Positions 46,620-54,857 of a stretch of DNA of 64,000 nt are shown here, in pieces. The DNA comes from Pseudomonas sp. P7548. Lineage in GTDB: Bacteria; Pseudomonadota; Gammaproteobacteria; Pseudomonadales; Pseudomonadaceae. The translations under genes were made by a program, and so were the position numbers. A model generated the notes under the pieces. It saw only the letters and a list, made by a program, of their open reading frames with translations. It made no database searches and was not told the DNA's origin. Location: the NCBI RefSeq assembly GCF_013386585.1, contig NZ_JACARO010000038.1, positions 62,001-126,000 on the forward strand, read 5' to 3'. How positions within the stretch are numbered: position 1 is the first letter of the stretch; each line of letters opens with the position of its first letter.

Positions 46620-49067
46620 ATGCTGTTGTTGTGGATACTGGTTCTGGTGGTCGGCATTGCCTACCTGGCACACCGCCGCACCGCGCCGCTGCCCGCCCTG
46701 GGTGTGGTCGCCGTCTACCTGCTGGCGATGGGCGCCTGGAGCCACGCACCGGGTTGGCTGCTGCTGATCTTCTGGGTGTTGCTGGCGGCTGTCGCAGCAC
46801 CGCTGCTGCTGCCGGACCTGCGCCGCCAATACTTCACCAAGCCGCTGTTCAGTTGGTTCCAGAAAGTCCTGCCGCCCATGTCCGAGACCGAGCGCGATGC
46901 CATCGACGCCGGCACCGTATGGTGGGATGGCGAGCTGTTCAGCGGTCGCCCCGACTGGGACAAATTGCTGGCCTACCCCAAGGCGCAACTGACCGAAGAA
47001 GAGCAGGCCTTTATCGACGGCCCCACCGAAGAACTCTGTGCCATGGTCAGCGACTGGGAAATCGGCCAGGCCATGGACCTGCCGCCCGCCGCTTGGGAGC
47101 ACATCAAGACCCATGGCTTCTTCGCCCTGATCATTCCCAAGGAATATGGCGGCAAGGGTTTCTCCGCCTACGCCCACTCTCAAGTGGCCATGAAACTCGC
47201 CACCCGCAGCGGTGACCTGGCCTCCACCGTGATGGTGCCCAATTCCCTCGGCCCGGCCGAATTGCTGCTGCATTACGGCACCGACGAACAACGCAACCAT
47301 TACCTGCCGCGCCTGGCCCGTGGTGACGATATCCCTTGCTTCGCCCTCACCGGCCCGCTGGCCGGCTCCGATGCCGGCGCCATGCCCGACACGGGTGTGA
47401 TCTGCAAAGGTGAATGGGAAGGCAAGGAAACCCTCGGCCTGCGCCTGAACTGGGAAAAACGCTATATCACCCTTGGCCCGGTTGCGACCTTGTTGGGCCT
47501 GGCCTTCAAGGCCCATGACCCGGACCACCTGCTGGGCGAGGAAGAAGACCTGGGCATCAGCTTGGCGTTGATTCCTACCGACACCCCGGGCGTAGAAATC
47601 GGCCGCCGCCACCTGCCCCTGGGCGCCGCGTTCATGAACGGTCCCAACTCCGGCAAGGATGTGTTCATCCCGCTGGAGTTCCTGATCGGCGGCCAGGAGA
47701 TGCTCGGCAAGGGCTGGATGATGTTGATGAACTGCCTGTCGGTCGGGCGTTCTATTTCGCTGCCTGCCGTCGGCACTGGCGCGGCCAAGTTCACCAGCCT
47801 GGTGACCGGCCAATACGCCCAGGTGCGCGAGCAGTTCAACGTACCGCTGTCGGCCTTCGAAGGTATCCAGGAAGCCCTGGCGCGCATCGGCGGCAACGCC
47901 TGGCTGATGGACAGCGCGCGCATGCTCACCGCCAATGCCGTGGACCTGGGTGAAAAACCCTCGGTGCTGTCGGCGATCCTCAAGTACCACCTCACCGAAC
48001 GCGGCCGCGAATGCATCAGCCACGCCATGGACGTGCACGGCGGCAAGGGCATCATCATGGGCCCCAACAACTACTTGGGCCGCAACTGGCAAGGTGCGCC
48101 GATCTTCATCACCGTGGAAGGCGCGAATATCCTCTCGCGCAACCTGATGATCTTCGGCCAGGGCGCCATCCGTTGCCATCCGTTCGTGCTCAAGGAGATG
48201 GCCCTGGCCGGTCGTGAAGACCATGACCAGGCGTTGAAGGAGTTTGACGGCCTGTTGATGCAGCACATCGGCTTTGCCGTGAGCAATGCCGCCAGCACGC
48301 TGGTGCTGAACCTCGGCATCGGTCACTTCGAGAAAGCGCCGGGCAACCGCTTGAGCCAGGGTTACTTCCGTGCGCTGAACCGCCAGGCCGCCGCCTTCGC
48401 CCTGCTTGCCGACCTGAGCATGATGTTGCTGGGCGGCGAACTGAAGCGCCGCGAACGCCTGTCGGCGCGCCTGGGCGATGTGCTGAGCCACCTGTACCTG
48501 GCGTCGGCCGCGCTCAAGCGTTACCACGACCTGGATTCGCCGGACCATCTGGAGCCGCTGTTCACCTGGGCCATGGAAGAAAGCCTGGGCCAGTCGGAAC
48601 GTGCGCTGGATGAACTGCTGAGCAACTTCCCGAACAAGGTGCTCGGTGGCCTGCTGCGGGTGATCGTGTTCCCGTTCGGCCGTCGCCACACCGGGCCGTC
48701 CGATGCGCTGGATGCCGAAGTGGCTGCGGTGATCGGCCGGGCCAAGGGCGACCCGACTCTCGAAGAATTGTTGGCCGGTTGCTACCGCCCACAATCGACG
48801 GACGATCCGGTGGGAGCCCTGCAACACGCGTACGACTTGCTTGGCGCCAGCCAACCCCTGCAGAAAAAACTGCACCAGGGCCTCAAGAGCGGCCAGGTCA
48901 AACCGGCGGCTGGCGAGCATGCCATCGATGCCGCGCTGCACGCTGGCGTGTTGCAACCGGCTGAAGCGCAGACCCTGCGTGACGCCGAAGCGGCACGACG
49001 CAAGGTGATCGACGTGGATGATTTCAGCAAGGAAGAGCTGACACAGGCCGAGGGTAAAGTCCGCTGA
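46620..49067 (+). CDS. fadE: Acyl-CoA dehydrogenase FadE
   Basis: 815 residues, the length of the long gammaproteobacterial FadE. Two or three N-terminal membrane-anchoring helices (residues 1-70) precede the acyl-CoA dehydrogenase core (about residues 110-480: KTHGFFALIIPKEYGGKGFS, CFALTGPLAGSDAG, CISHAMDVHGGKGIIMG) and a C-terminal DUF1974 domain (about 500-790). It catalyses the first oxidation of fatty acid beta-oxidation. CACGGAGGA lies just upstream of the ATG. A strong terminator follows. The large open frame on the opposite strand is only a codon-bias shadow. Confidence 0.95.
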   Translation: MLLLWILVLVVGIAYLAHRRTAPLPALGVVAVYLLAMGAWSHAPGWLLLIFWVLLAAVAAPLLLPDLRRQYFTKPLFSWFQKVLPPMSETERDAIDAGTVWWDGELFSGRPDWDKLLAYPKAQLTEEEQAFIDGPTEELCAMVSDWEIGQAMDLPPAAWEHIKTHGFFALIIPKEYGGKGFSAYAHSQVAMKLATRSGDLASTVMVPNSLGPAELLLHYGTDEQRNHYLPRLARGDDIPCFALTGPLAGSDAGAMPDTGVICKGEWEGKETLGLRLNWEKRYITLGPVATLLGLAFKAHDPDHLLGEEEDLGISLALIPTDTPGVEIGRRHLPLGAAFMNGPNSGKDVFIPLEFLIGGQEMLGKGWMMLMNCLSVGRSISLPAVGTGAAKFTSLVTGQYAQVREQFNVPLSAFEGIQEALARIGGNAWLMDSARMLTANAVDLGEKPSVLSAILKYHLTERGRECISHAMDVHGGKGIIMGPNNYLGRNWQGAPIFITVEGANILSRNLMIFGQGAIRCHPFVLKEMALAGREDHDQALKEFDGLLMQHIGFAVSNAASTLVLNLGIGHFEKAPGNRLSQGYFRALNRQAAAFALLADLSMMLLGGELKRRERLSARLGDVLSHLYLASAALKRYHDLDSPDHLEPLFTWAMEESLGQSERALDELLSNFPNKVLGGLLRVIVFPFGRRHTGPSDALDAEVAAVIGRAKGDPTLEELLAGCYRPQSTDDPVGALQHAYDLLGASQPLQKKLHQGLKSGQVKPAAGEHAIDAALHAGVLQPAEAQTLRDAEAARRKVIDVDDFSKEELTQAEGKVR

Positions 49068-49082
49068 TCCCGGCGGTCATAT

Positions 49083-49123
49083 AAAAACGGGCGTGAGGGT
49101 TATATACTCTCGCGCCCGTTTTT
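49083..49123 (+). terminator. Rho-independent terminator after fadE
   Basis: Stem AAAAACGGGCG ... CGCGCCCGTTTTT with a 17-base loop, ending in a T-run, 15 bases after the fadE stop. Confidence 0.85.
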
Positions 49124-49142
49124 GCTTTAGAGGACTTATCTC

Positions 49143-49550
49143 GTGTCCAACGTCGTTGCCGATCATCTCGTCTTGCTCGACCACCTGCGCAGTATCCTGG
49201 TTGCCGTCGGCGAAGCCGAACAGGTTCCCGAGGAAAGCCACTCGCTGTTCCTGGAGCGCTTCGACGAATTGCGCGCCCTGCTGCCGATCGACCCGATCGA
49301 AAGCCAGTACCTGGGCCAGGACCTGATGAGCCAGGTCATCCTGCGCTACCCACAAATCGCCCACCTGGTGCCGCGCGACCTGCTGTGGTTCTTTGGCGGC
49401 GACTGCCTGCACTTCATGCCCGACGAAGAGCTGGACCTGTACCAGGCCCTGGAAGAGCGTCGCTTCGAAGCCGAGCAGAACGACGAGCCGTTCGACTGGA
49501 ACCAGGAGAAGCAGCTGCTGGCCATGTCGGACGACCAGAGCAAGCACTGA
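49143..49550 (+). CDS. PA2817-family conserved hypothetical protein
   Basis: 135 residues starting at GTG 49143. A soluble acidic protein without signal peptide: helical N-terminus VLLDHLRSILVAVGE, central PRDLLWFFGGDCLHFMPDEE and an acidic C-terminus. It resembles the uncharacterised PA2817 group of Pseudomonas. In many pseudomonads it sits next to the long FadE, as here, which suggests a link to fatty acid metabolism (inference from position only). Confidence 0.8.
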   Translation: MSNVVADHLVLLDHLRSILVAVGEAEQVPEESHSLFLERFDELRALLPIDPIESQYLGQDLMSQVILRYPQIAHLVPRDLLWFFGGDCLHFMPDEELDLYQALEERRFEAEQNDEPFDWNQEKQLLAMSDDQSKH

Positions 49551-49574
49551 CTTTTAGACCGCAGGGCAATCTAA

Positions 49575-49666
49575 ATGTGGGAGCGGGCTTGCTCGCGAAT
49601 GCGGTGGATCAGTCATTATTCTCAGCGACTGACACACCGTATTCGCGAGCAAGCCCGCTCCCACAG
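49575..49666. repeat. REP inverted pair (REPIN)
   Basis: Third copy of the GTGGGAGCGGGCTTGCTCGC pair with its mirror, between the convergent PA2817-like and LysR genes. Confidence 0.9.
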
Positions 49667-49679
49667 TTTTACCGCATTT

Positions 49680-50612
49680 CTACCTTCGGCGCAGTGTAGG
49701 TTCGCGCGCCATGCACTCCACCAGATAATCGATAAACACCCGCAGCTTGGGCGGCAGGTACCGCGTGGGCGAATGCAGCAGCCAGGCCTCGCCATGGTAC
49801 GAGGCGATAAAGTCCCACGCCGGCAACACCTGCACCAGGCTCCCCTCCTCCAGCGCATGGCGCGCGGTGAAATACGGCAAGCTGCCAATCCCCACATGCT
49901 GCAACACTGCATCCAGCCGCACGCCCGTGTGGTTCGCCGCATACCGCCCGCGTACACCCACCGTCACCGCCTTGCCGCCCTGGCGAAACTTCCAGCGTGA
50001 ATCTCCCGGTGTCTCTCCCAGGTAGATACAACTGTGCTCAAGCAGATCATGAGGGTGACTCGGTGTGCCGTGTTCGGCCAAGTAATGCGGCGTGGCGCAC
50101 AGCAAATGCTCGATGGGCAGCAACTGCCGCCCGACCAACCCCGGTGGCGGGCTGTCGGTGATGCGGATGCTCAAGTCGACGTTGTCGTCGATCAGGTCCA
50201 CCTGGCGGTCTTCAAGGATCAACTGCACATCCACCTTGGGGTAGCGCCGCAGGAACTCCGGCATATGCGGGTGCACCACGAACCGCCCCACCGCCTTGGG
50301 CACGCTGACCCGCACCAGGCCTTCCGCCTCGTGGGTGAACTGACCGCTGATCTCCATCACCGAGCGAGCCGCGTTGACCATTTCCTGGCAACGCTTGAAC
50401 ACCTCTTCACCGCCTTCGCTCAAACGCAATTTGCGTGTGGTGCGCTGCAGCAGCCGCGTGGCCAGCGCCTTCTCCAGGCGCGAGATGCTGCGGCTCACCG
50501 CCGATGGAGAAACGCTCAATTGTCGCGCCGCTTCGGAGAAACTGCCGGTTTCCACCACCTTGACGAAAATCGCCATCTCGCCCAACAGTGGCAAAGGAAG
50601 ATTAATGCTCAT
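49680..50612 (-). CDS. LysR-family regulator
   Basis: 310 residues from the ATG at 50612 (another ATG lies at 50627). The helix-turn-helix is FSEAARQLSVSPSAVSRSIS (about residues 25-44), and the effector domain continues to the end. It belongs to the large CrgA/DsdC-like branch common in Pseudomonas. It is divergent from the alaX-like gene with about 90 bases between, so it may regulate that gene, although alaX homologues are usually unregulated. Ligand unknown. Confidence 0.85.
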   Translation of the reverse strand: MSINLPLPLLGEMAIFVKVVETGSFSEAARQLSVSPSAVSRSISRLEKALATRLLQRTTRKLRLSEGGEEVFKRCQEMVNAARSVMEISGQFTHEAEGLVRVSVPKAVGRFVVHPHMPEFLRRYPKVDVQLILEDRQVDLIDDNVDLSIRITDSPPPGLVGRQLLPIEHLLCATPHYLAEHGTPSHPHDLLEHSCIYLGETPGDSRWKFRQGGKAVTVGVRGRYAANHTGVRLDAVLQHVGIGSLPYFTARHALEEGSLVQVLPAWDFIASYHGEAWLLHSPTRYLPPKLRVFIDYLVECMAREPTLRRR

Positions 50613-50701
50613 GACGCACAGGTCCATTGATAATTGAGCGGATTATCACCCATCTGCGCACTATTTATACTGCCCACAGAACCCTGATGCGGATGTAGAC
50701 G

Positions 50702-51343
50702 ATGACCGAGCGCCTGTTTTTTACCCACGACCACCTGACCGCCGAGCTGGAGGTGCTGAGCTGCACGCCCCGCGAGGATCAGTTTGCGGTCATCGTGCAG
50801 TCGACAATTTTTCACCCCCAGGGTGGCGGACAGCCGTTCGACACCGGCTGGCTCGGTGACAGCCAGGTGCTGCGCGTCACTCAGGAAGCCGATCGCGTGG
50901 TGCATTACGTGGATCAACCTGTACAACCCGGCCCGATCACCGCGCGGGTCGATGCACAACGCCGCGCCCTGCACACGCGCCTGCATTCAGCCGGGCATCT
51001 GATCGGCAACGCCGGTGAACGCCTGGGCTGGATGCCGATCAAGGCGCACCACTGGCCTGGCGAGGGCAAGATCACCTTCATCCGTGGGGAAGCGGCACAA
51101 GCCATGGACGCCGAAGCCCTTCAGCGTCAGGTCGATCAGTGGATCGCCGCGGATTACCCGCGCCATATGACCCTGGAAGACGGCACCCGCGAAGTCGGCT
51201 TCGGCGAATTACCTGCCTATGCCTGCGGCGGTACCCATGTGCAGGCGCTGGGCGAACTGGGCCAAGTGACCATCCTGGCCCTGTCCGAGAAAAAGGGGGC
51301 GCTGTCGGTGCGTTACAGCATCAATGACAACATTGTCGTTTGA
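50702..51343 (+). CDS. alaX: Alanyl-tRNA editing protein (AlaX-type trans-editing hydrolase)
   Basis: 213 residues. The four zinc and editing residues of the AlaRS/ThrRS second additional domain are present as HSAGH (HxxxH, about residues 96-100) and CGGTH (CxxxH, about residues 177-181). An N-terminal small barrel with FHPQGGGQPFDTG precedes them. The domain hydrolyses Ser-tRNA(Ala) or Gly-tRNA(Ala), protecting translation from mistakes. A short symmetrical hairpin follows the stop. Confidence 0.9.
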   Translation: MTERLFFTHDHLTAELEVLSCTPREDQFAVIVQSTIFHPQGGGQPFDTGWLGDSQVLRVTQEADRVVHYVDQPVQPGPITARVDAQRRALHTRLHSAGHLIGNAGERLGWMPIKAHHWPGEGKITFIRGEAAQAMDAEALQRQVDQWIAADYPRHMTLEDGTREVGFGELPAYACGGTHVQALGELGQVTILALSEKKGALSVRYSINDNIVV

Positions 51344-51356
51344 TCGCCCCAATCCC

Positions 51357-51382
51357 GTAGGAGCCGGCTTGCCGGCTCCTAC
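51357..51382. terminator. Bidirectional hairpin between alaX and phoD
   Basis: Perfect palindrome GTAGGAGCCGGC / GCCGGCTCCTAC with a two-base loop. It overlaps the phoD stop codon and resembles a single REP-type core (GGAGCCGGCTTGCCGGCTCC). It lies between two convergent genes. Confidence 0.6.
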
Positions 51383-52953
51383 AGAACCGTGGCGCCGGGG
51401 CGGCCGGGCTCGACGACGAAGGACTGCAGGGTGGAGAGCGTGGCCAATGGGTCACGCGGGTCGCTGATCGCACGCAGGTGGGTGAGCATGCGCTGCTCCT
51501 GCAACTCCACCGAGACATACCCCCGCTGACGGCTGTCGAAAAACTTCACATGGGGGTTGAGCGGCAGAATGGCTTTGTACGGCTCATAGGGCGGGCCGTC
51601 GGAGGTCACCGATGAACCGACGAACTCGGTCGCCACCACCGGCGAGCCCAGGTCACCGGCGTCTGCATGCAGGTCCGTGACCCAGAACGAATGAATATCG
51701 CCGCCCCAGAACACCGAATTCTTCAGACGGTGCCGCTGGATGGACGCCAGCATGCGCTCACGATTGGCCATGTAGCCATCCCATCCATCCGTCCAGCGCC
51801 CCGGCTTGTGGTTGGTCAGGTCGCGCTGGATCAACGGGGCGACGAGCAGGTCCTGTGCGATCACGTTCCACTGCGCAGGGGACTCGGCAAAACCTCGGTC
51901 CAACCACGCCTCTTGCTCCCAGCCGAGCATCGTGCGACGAGGGTCGCGCAGGTCGGTACAACTGTTGTCGGCGATGTGCCCCTGGTGGCTGCCATTGGCG
52001 AGGATGCACGGTTGCTCGGAGCGGTACTGACGGCCATCCAACACGTGGAATCGCGCCAGTCGGCCGTAGTCCAGGCGCCGGTAGATACGCATGTCCGGCC
52101 CCTTCGGCAGGCTGCTGGCGCGCAGTGGCATATGTTCGTAGAAGGCCTGGTAGGCGGCTGCCCGCTGCTTGAGGAATTGCGCCACCGGGATCTTCGGGTC
52201 CTGGGACCAGCGGTTGGCGTAGTCGTTCTGCACTTCGTGATCGTCCCAGGTCGCCACACTCGGCGCGGCGGCGTGCAGGGCTTGCAGGTCTGGATCGGTT
52301 TTGTACAGGGCATAGCGGTTGCGATAGTCGCTCAGGCTCACTGCATTGCCGTTGCCATGGGGGCGAATGACCTTGCCCGAATCAGCCGCATAGGAACTGT
52401 CGTAGATGTAGTCACCGAGGAAAAACACCAGGTCCGGCTGCTCAGCCGCCAGGTGGCGATACGCGCTGAAGTAACCGCGTTCCCAGTGCGAGCACGACAC
52501 AAACCCTAACCGCGCCGACACCATCGCCTGCATAGGCGGCGTAGTACACGCACGGCCTACCGGGCTCTGCGCGCCCAGGCCTTCGAACTGGTACCAGTAC
52601 GGCCTGCCCGCTTCCAGCCCCGCCACTTCCACATGCACCGAATGGGCAAAGCGTTCCGTCGCCGAGGCTTCGCCCTGCTTCACAATGCGCGTCATGGCCG
52701 CATCGCTGGCCACCCGCCAACGCACTGGCACCGGGCGGCTCAACCCGCCTCGACCATCCCCGGCATTGAACAGCGGCGCCAGGCGCGTCCAGATCACAAA
52801 CCCATCGGGCAACGGGTCACCGCAAGCCACGCCCAGGGTGAACGGATAGTCGACCCCGGCACTGCGCGCAAACGGGCTGAGGATCGAAAAAGCCGAAGCA
52901 ACCGCCAGCCCCGTGAGAATGCGCCGACGGCCATGGTTCACCTCGCCGCTCAT
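51379..52953 (-). CDS. phoD: PhoD-like alkaline phosphatase/phosphodiesterase, Tat-exported
   Basis: 524 residues. A Tat signal is at the start (GRRRILTGLAVASAF). The metal-dependent phosphatase core has the expected motifs in order: ACGDPLPDGFVIWTRL, LGDYIYD, WDDHEVQNDYA, DGRQYRSEQP and FWGGDIHSFW. PhoD enzymes release phosphate from phosphomonoesters and diesters in the periplasm or outside. It overlaps the GNAT gene by 4 bases (52950-52953) on the same strand, so the two are one operon. A phospholipase D and a TonB cluster lie nearby on the other strand, but no PHO box was found. Confidence 0.9.
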   Translation of the reverse strand: MSGEVNHGRRRILTGLAVASAFSILSPFARSAGVDYPFTLGVACGDPLPDGFVIWTRLAPLFNAGDGRGGLSRPVPVRWRVASDAAMTRIVKQGEASATERFAHSVHVEVAGLEAGRPYWYQFEGLGAQSPVGRACTTPPMQAMVSARLGFVSCSHWERGYFSAYRHLAAEQPDLVFFLGDYIYDSSYAADSGKVIRPHGNGNAVSLSDYRNRYALYKTDPDLQALHAAAPSVATWDDHEVQNDYANRWSQDPKIPVAQFLKQRAAAYQAFYEHMPLRASSLPKGPDMRIYRRLDYGRLARFHVLDGRQYRSEQPCILANGSHQGHIADNSCTDLRDPRRTMLGWEQEAWLDRGFAESPAQWNVIAQDLLVAPLIQRDLTNHKPGRWTDGWDGYMANRERMLASIQRHRLKNSVFWGGDIHSFWVTDLHADAGDLGSPVVATEFVGSSVTSDGPPYEPYKAILPLNPHVKFFDSRQRGYVSVELQEQRMLTHLRAISDPRDPLATLSTLQSFVVEPGRPGATVL

Positions 52954-53504
52954 GTGCGCGCCTCCCAGTCTTCGCGCAGCGCGGCGAAACCGAGCAAGTC
53001 TTCATACACGCCGTTCTTGAGAAACGCCCCGCGCATGCAACCCTCATAGCGCAGGCCGATTTTTTCCATCACCCGTGCCGATTCCTTGTTGCGACCAAAG
53101 CACTGGCTGCCCACCCGATGCAGCCCGAGCTGCGTGAACCCGTAACCCGTGACCGCACTCGCCGCCTCGGCGGCATAGCCCTGGTTTCGACAGCTTGCCG
53201 CGACCCAACCACCGAGGTGGCCATAGTGATGCCGCGCATTCAGACGCAAGCTGACCATGCCGATCAGCTCGCCACTTTCCCGCAGGTGCATCCCGAGGCT
53301 GAGCAGGTCGCCCGCACGAAATTTATCGCCCATCGCGCCAATAAATTCCTGCGCCGTTTCCAGCGTGTAGGGCGACGGAATGTTCGCGGTGTTGTCGGCG
53401 ATTTTCGGCCCGTTGGCGAGGCCAAAAAGGGTCTCGGCCTGGGTCATTTCCAGCGCCCGCAATAGTAGTCGCGGAGTCGCCAAATGAGGCAGTGCGGTCG
53501 GCAT
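52950..53504 (-). CDS. GNAT-family N-acetyltransferase (RimJ/RimL type)
   Basis: 184 residues from ATG 53504; the longer frame begins with TTG at 53534. The opening LATPRLLLRALEMTQAETLF is typical of the RimJ/RimL branch, and the acetyl-CoA motif region RNQGYAAEAASAVTGYGF with GSQCFGRNKESARVMEKIG completes the fold. The substrate is unknown: candidates are protein N-termini or a small amine. It overlaps phoD by ATGA, indicating translational coupling. Confidence 0.85.
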   Translation of the reverse strand: MPTALPHLATPRLLLRALEMTQAETLFGLANGPKIADNTANIPSPYTLETAQEFIGAMGDKFRAGDLLSLGMHLRESGELIGMVSLRLNARHHYGHLGGWVAASCRNQGYAAEAASAVTGYGFTQLGLHRVGSQCFGRNKESARVMEKIGLRYEGCMRGAFLKNGVYEDLLGFAALREDWEART

Positions 53505-53694
53505 ACAGAGGGGCTCTCGAGATAAATTCTTCAAGAATGTAGCCCCTGTGTGTCATTTGCATTACGTCATAAAACTGCAAGGTAAATCGTCTGAAAGACG
53601 CGTCCTAGAGCCCTAAAAACGTCAATTAAAGTTAACCAATCGGTCATTTTTGGTTGTTAGCGTGTCGCCCCTAATTCAACGACGGGGTAGCGGA

Positions 53695-54102
53695 ATGAGA
53701 ACCTGGGATGAACCCAAGAAGCGCAAGGCACACATCGAATTGATCCCGATGATCGACGTGATGATGTTCCTCCTGGTGTTTTTCGTACTCGTGAGCTTGA
53801 ACGTGATTCCGGCCCTCGGCATGAAGACTCAATTGCCCAGCGCGAGCAGCTCGCAGCAGCTCAAACCACAGAACAAATTCATCCTGACGTTGGGCCTGGA
53901 AGGCCAGCTGCAACTCGACGGCAAGGACCTCACGGTGGACGCCCTGGTACCGGCATTGAAGGCCGCCGAGAAGCCCGATACCAAGTCGACGATCATCGTC
54001 AATAGTGACAAGGGCGTTGAGGTTTCGCGCCTGGTGGAAGTGATGGACACCCTGCGCCTGGGTGGCTTCACCTCCGTGTCCATTGCCACGCGTAAGTCCT
54101 GA
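53695..54102 (+). CDS. exbD: ExbD biopolymer transport protein
   Basis: 135 residues from ATG 53695. One transmembrane helix (about residues 18-38) carries the essential aspartate in PMIDVMMFLLVFF, followed by a periplasmic domain that ends VEVMDTLRLGGFTSVSIAT. ExbD with ExbB uses the proton gradient to energise TonB. It is the first gene of the exbD-tonB-receptor-exbB set and is followed after 2 bases by tonB. The 160 bases upstream contain no Fur box that I can see. Confidence 0.9.
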   Translation: MRTWDEPKKRKAHIELIPMIDVMMFLLVFFVLVSLNVIPALGMKTQLPSASSSQQLKPQNKFILTLGLEGQLQLDGKDLTVDALVPALKAAEKPDTKSTIIVNSDKGVEVSRLVEVMDTLRLGGFTSVSIATRKS

Positions 54103-54104
54103 TC

Positions 54105-54833
54105 ATGTACGTCCTGTTTCGTGCGCGTCAGCTGCTGGGCAGTGTCCCGGCCCTGATCGCCCTGGTGCTGATTGCACTGGGTATCCAGTCCCAGACCTTG
54201 AAGGTCGAACCCAAGTACGACGAGTCGGCGGTCGAGCTGGCGTTGGTCGAACCCGAGCCGGAAGTCATCCCGGAACCGGTGGTGGAACAAGAGCCGCCAC
54301 CGCCGGTGATCGAGGACGAAGAGGCCGAGCCGGCCCCGCCGCCGCCGCCGCCCAAACCGCAGCCAAAACCCAAGCCTGAGCCCAAGCCAAAACCTGTGCC
54401 CAAGCCCGTGGTCGCCAAGCCAACCCCAACACCGACGCCACCACCGGTGGCCGCCAAACCGGCCCCCGCCGCCGTGGCCCAGGCCGCGCCGACACCCGCA
54501 CCGCCGGCGCCGCCGAAAGTCGACGGCCAGGCGCTGGAAGGCGGTTACCTCAAGGGTTTGCGCAACGAGTTGGACACCTACAAGCAGTACCCCACCGGGC
54601 GCCAGGCCTCCCTAGAACGCCCCAGCGGCGAAGTGGTGATCTGGCTGCTGGTGGACCGCCAGGGTCGCGTTCTGGATTCCGGCTTGCAGACCCAGGCCTC
54701 GAGCATGTTGCTCAACCGGGCCGCCACCAACAGCTTGCGTCGTATCAAGCAAGTCAAGCCGTTCCCCGAGCAAGCCTTCGGGGGGCGCAATGAGCAGCGC
54801 TTCACCGCCACCTTCAACTACAGCGTGCAATAA
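54105..54833 (+). CDS. tonB: TonB energy transducer
   Basis: 242 residues. An N-terminal transmembrane helix (residues 12-29) is followed by a long Pro/Glu/Lys-rich span (about residues 45-145, with PPPPPPKPQPKPKPEPKPKP) that crosses the periplasm. The C-terminal TonB domain (residues 155-242) has RPSGEVVIWLLVDRQGRVLD and ends TATFNYSVQ. It should couple the ExbBD motor to the receptor encoded next. Confidence 0.92.
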   Translation: MYVLFRARQLLGSVPALIALVLIALGIQSQTLKVEPKYDESAVELALVEPEPEVIPEPVVEQEPPPPVIEDEEAEPAPPPPPPKPQPKPKPEPKPKPVPKPVVAKPTPTPTPPPVAAKPAPAAVAQAAPTPAPPAPPKVDGQALEGGYLKGLRNELDTYKQYPTGRQASLERPSGEVVIWLLVDRQGRVLDSGLQTQASSMLLNRAATNSLRRIKQVKPFPEQAFGGRNEQRFTATFNYSVQ

Positions 54834-54857
54834 GCACCCGACACCAGGACGACAGTG

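Noticed and set aside
46434..48956. Open frame of 840 codons on the minus strand
   Set aside because: Antisense to fadE, with Gln/His/Arg/Gly-rich composition and no domain; a codon-bias shadow.
53549..53570. TGTCAT...CGTCAT as a possible PHO box upstream of exbD
   Set aside because: The two half-sites are 14 bases apart instead of the required 11 and the second is weak.
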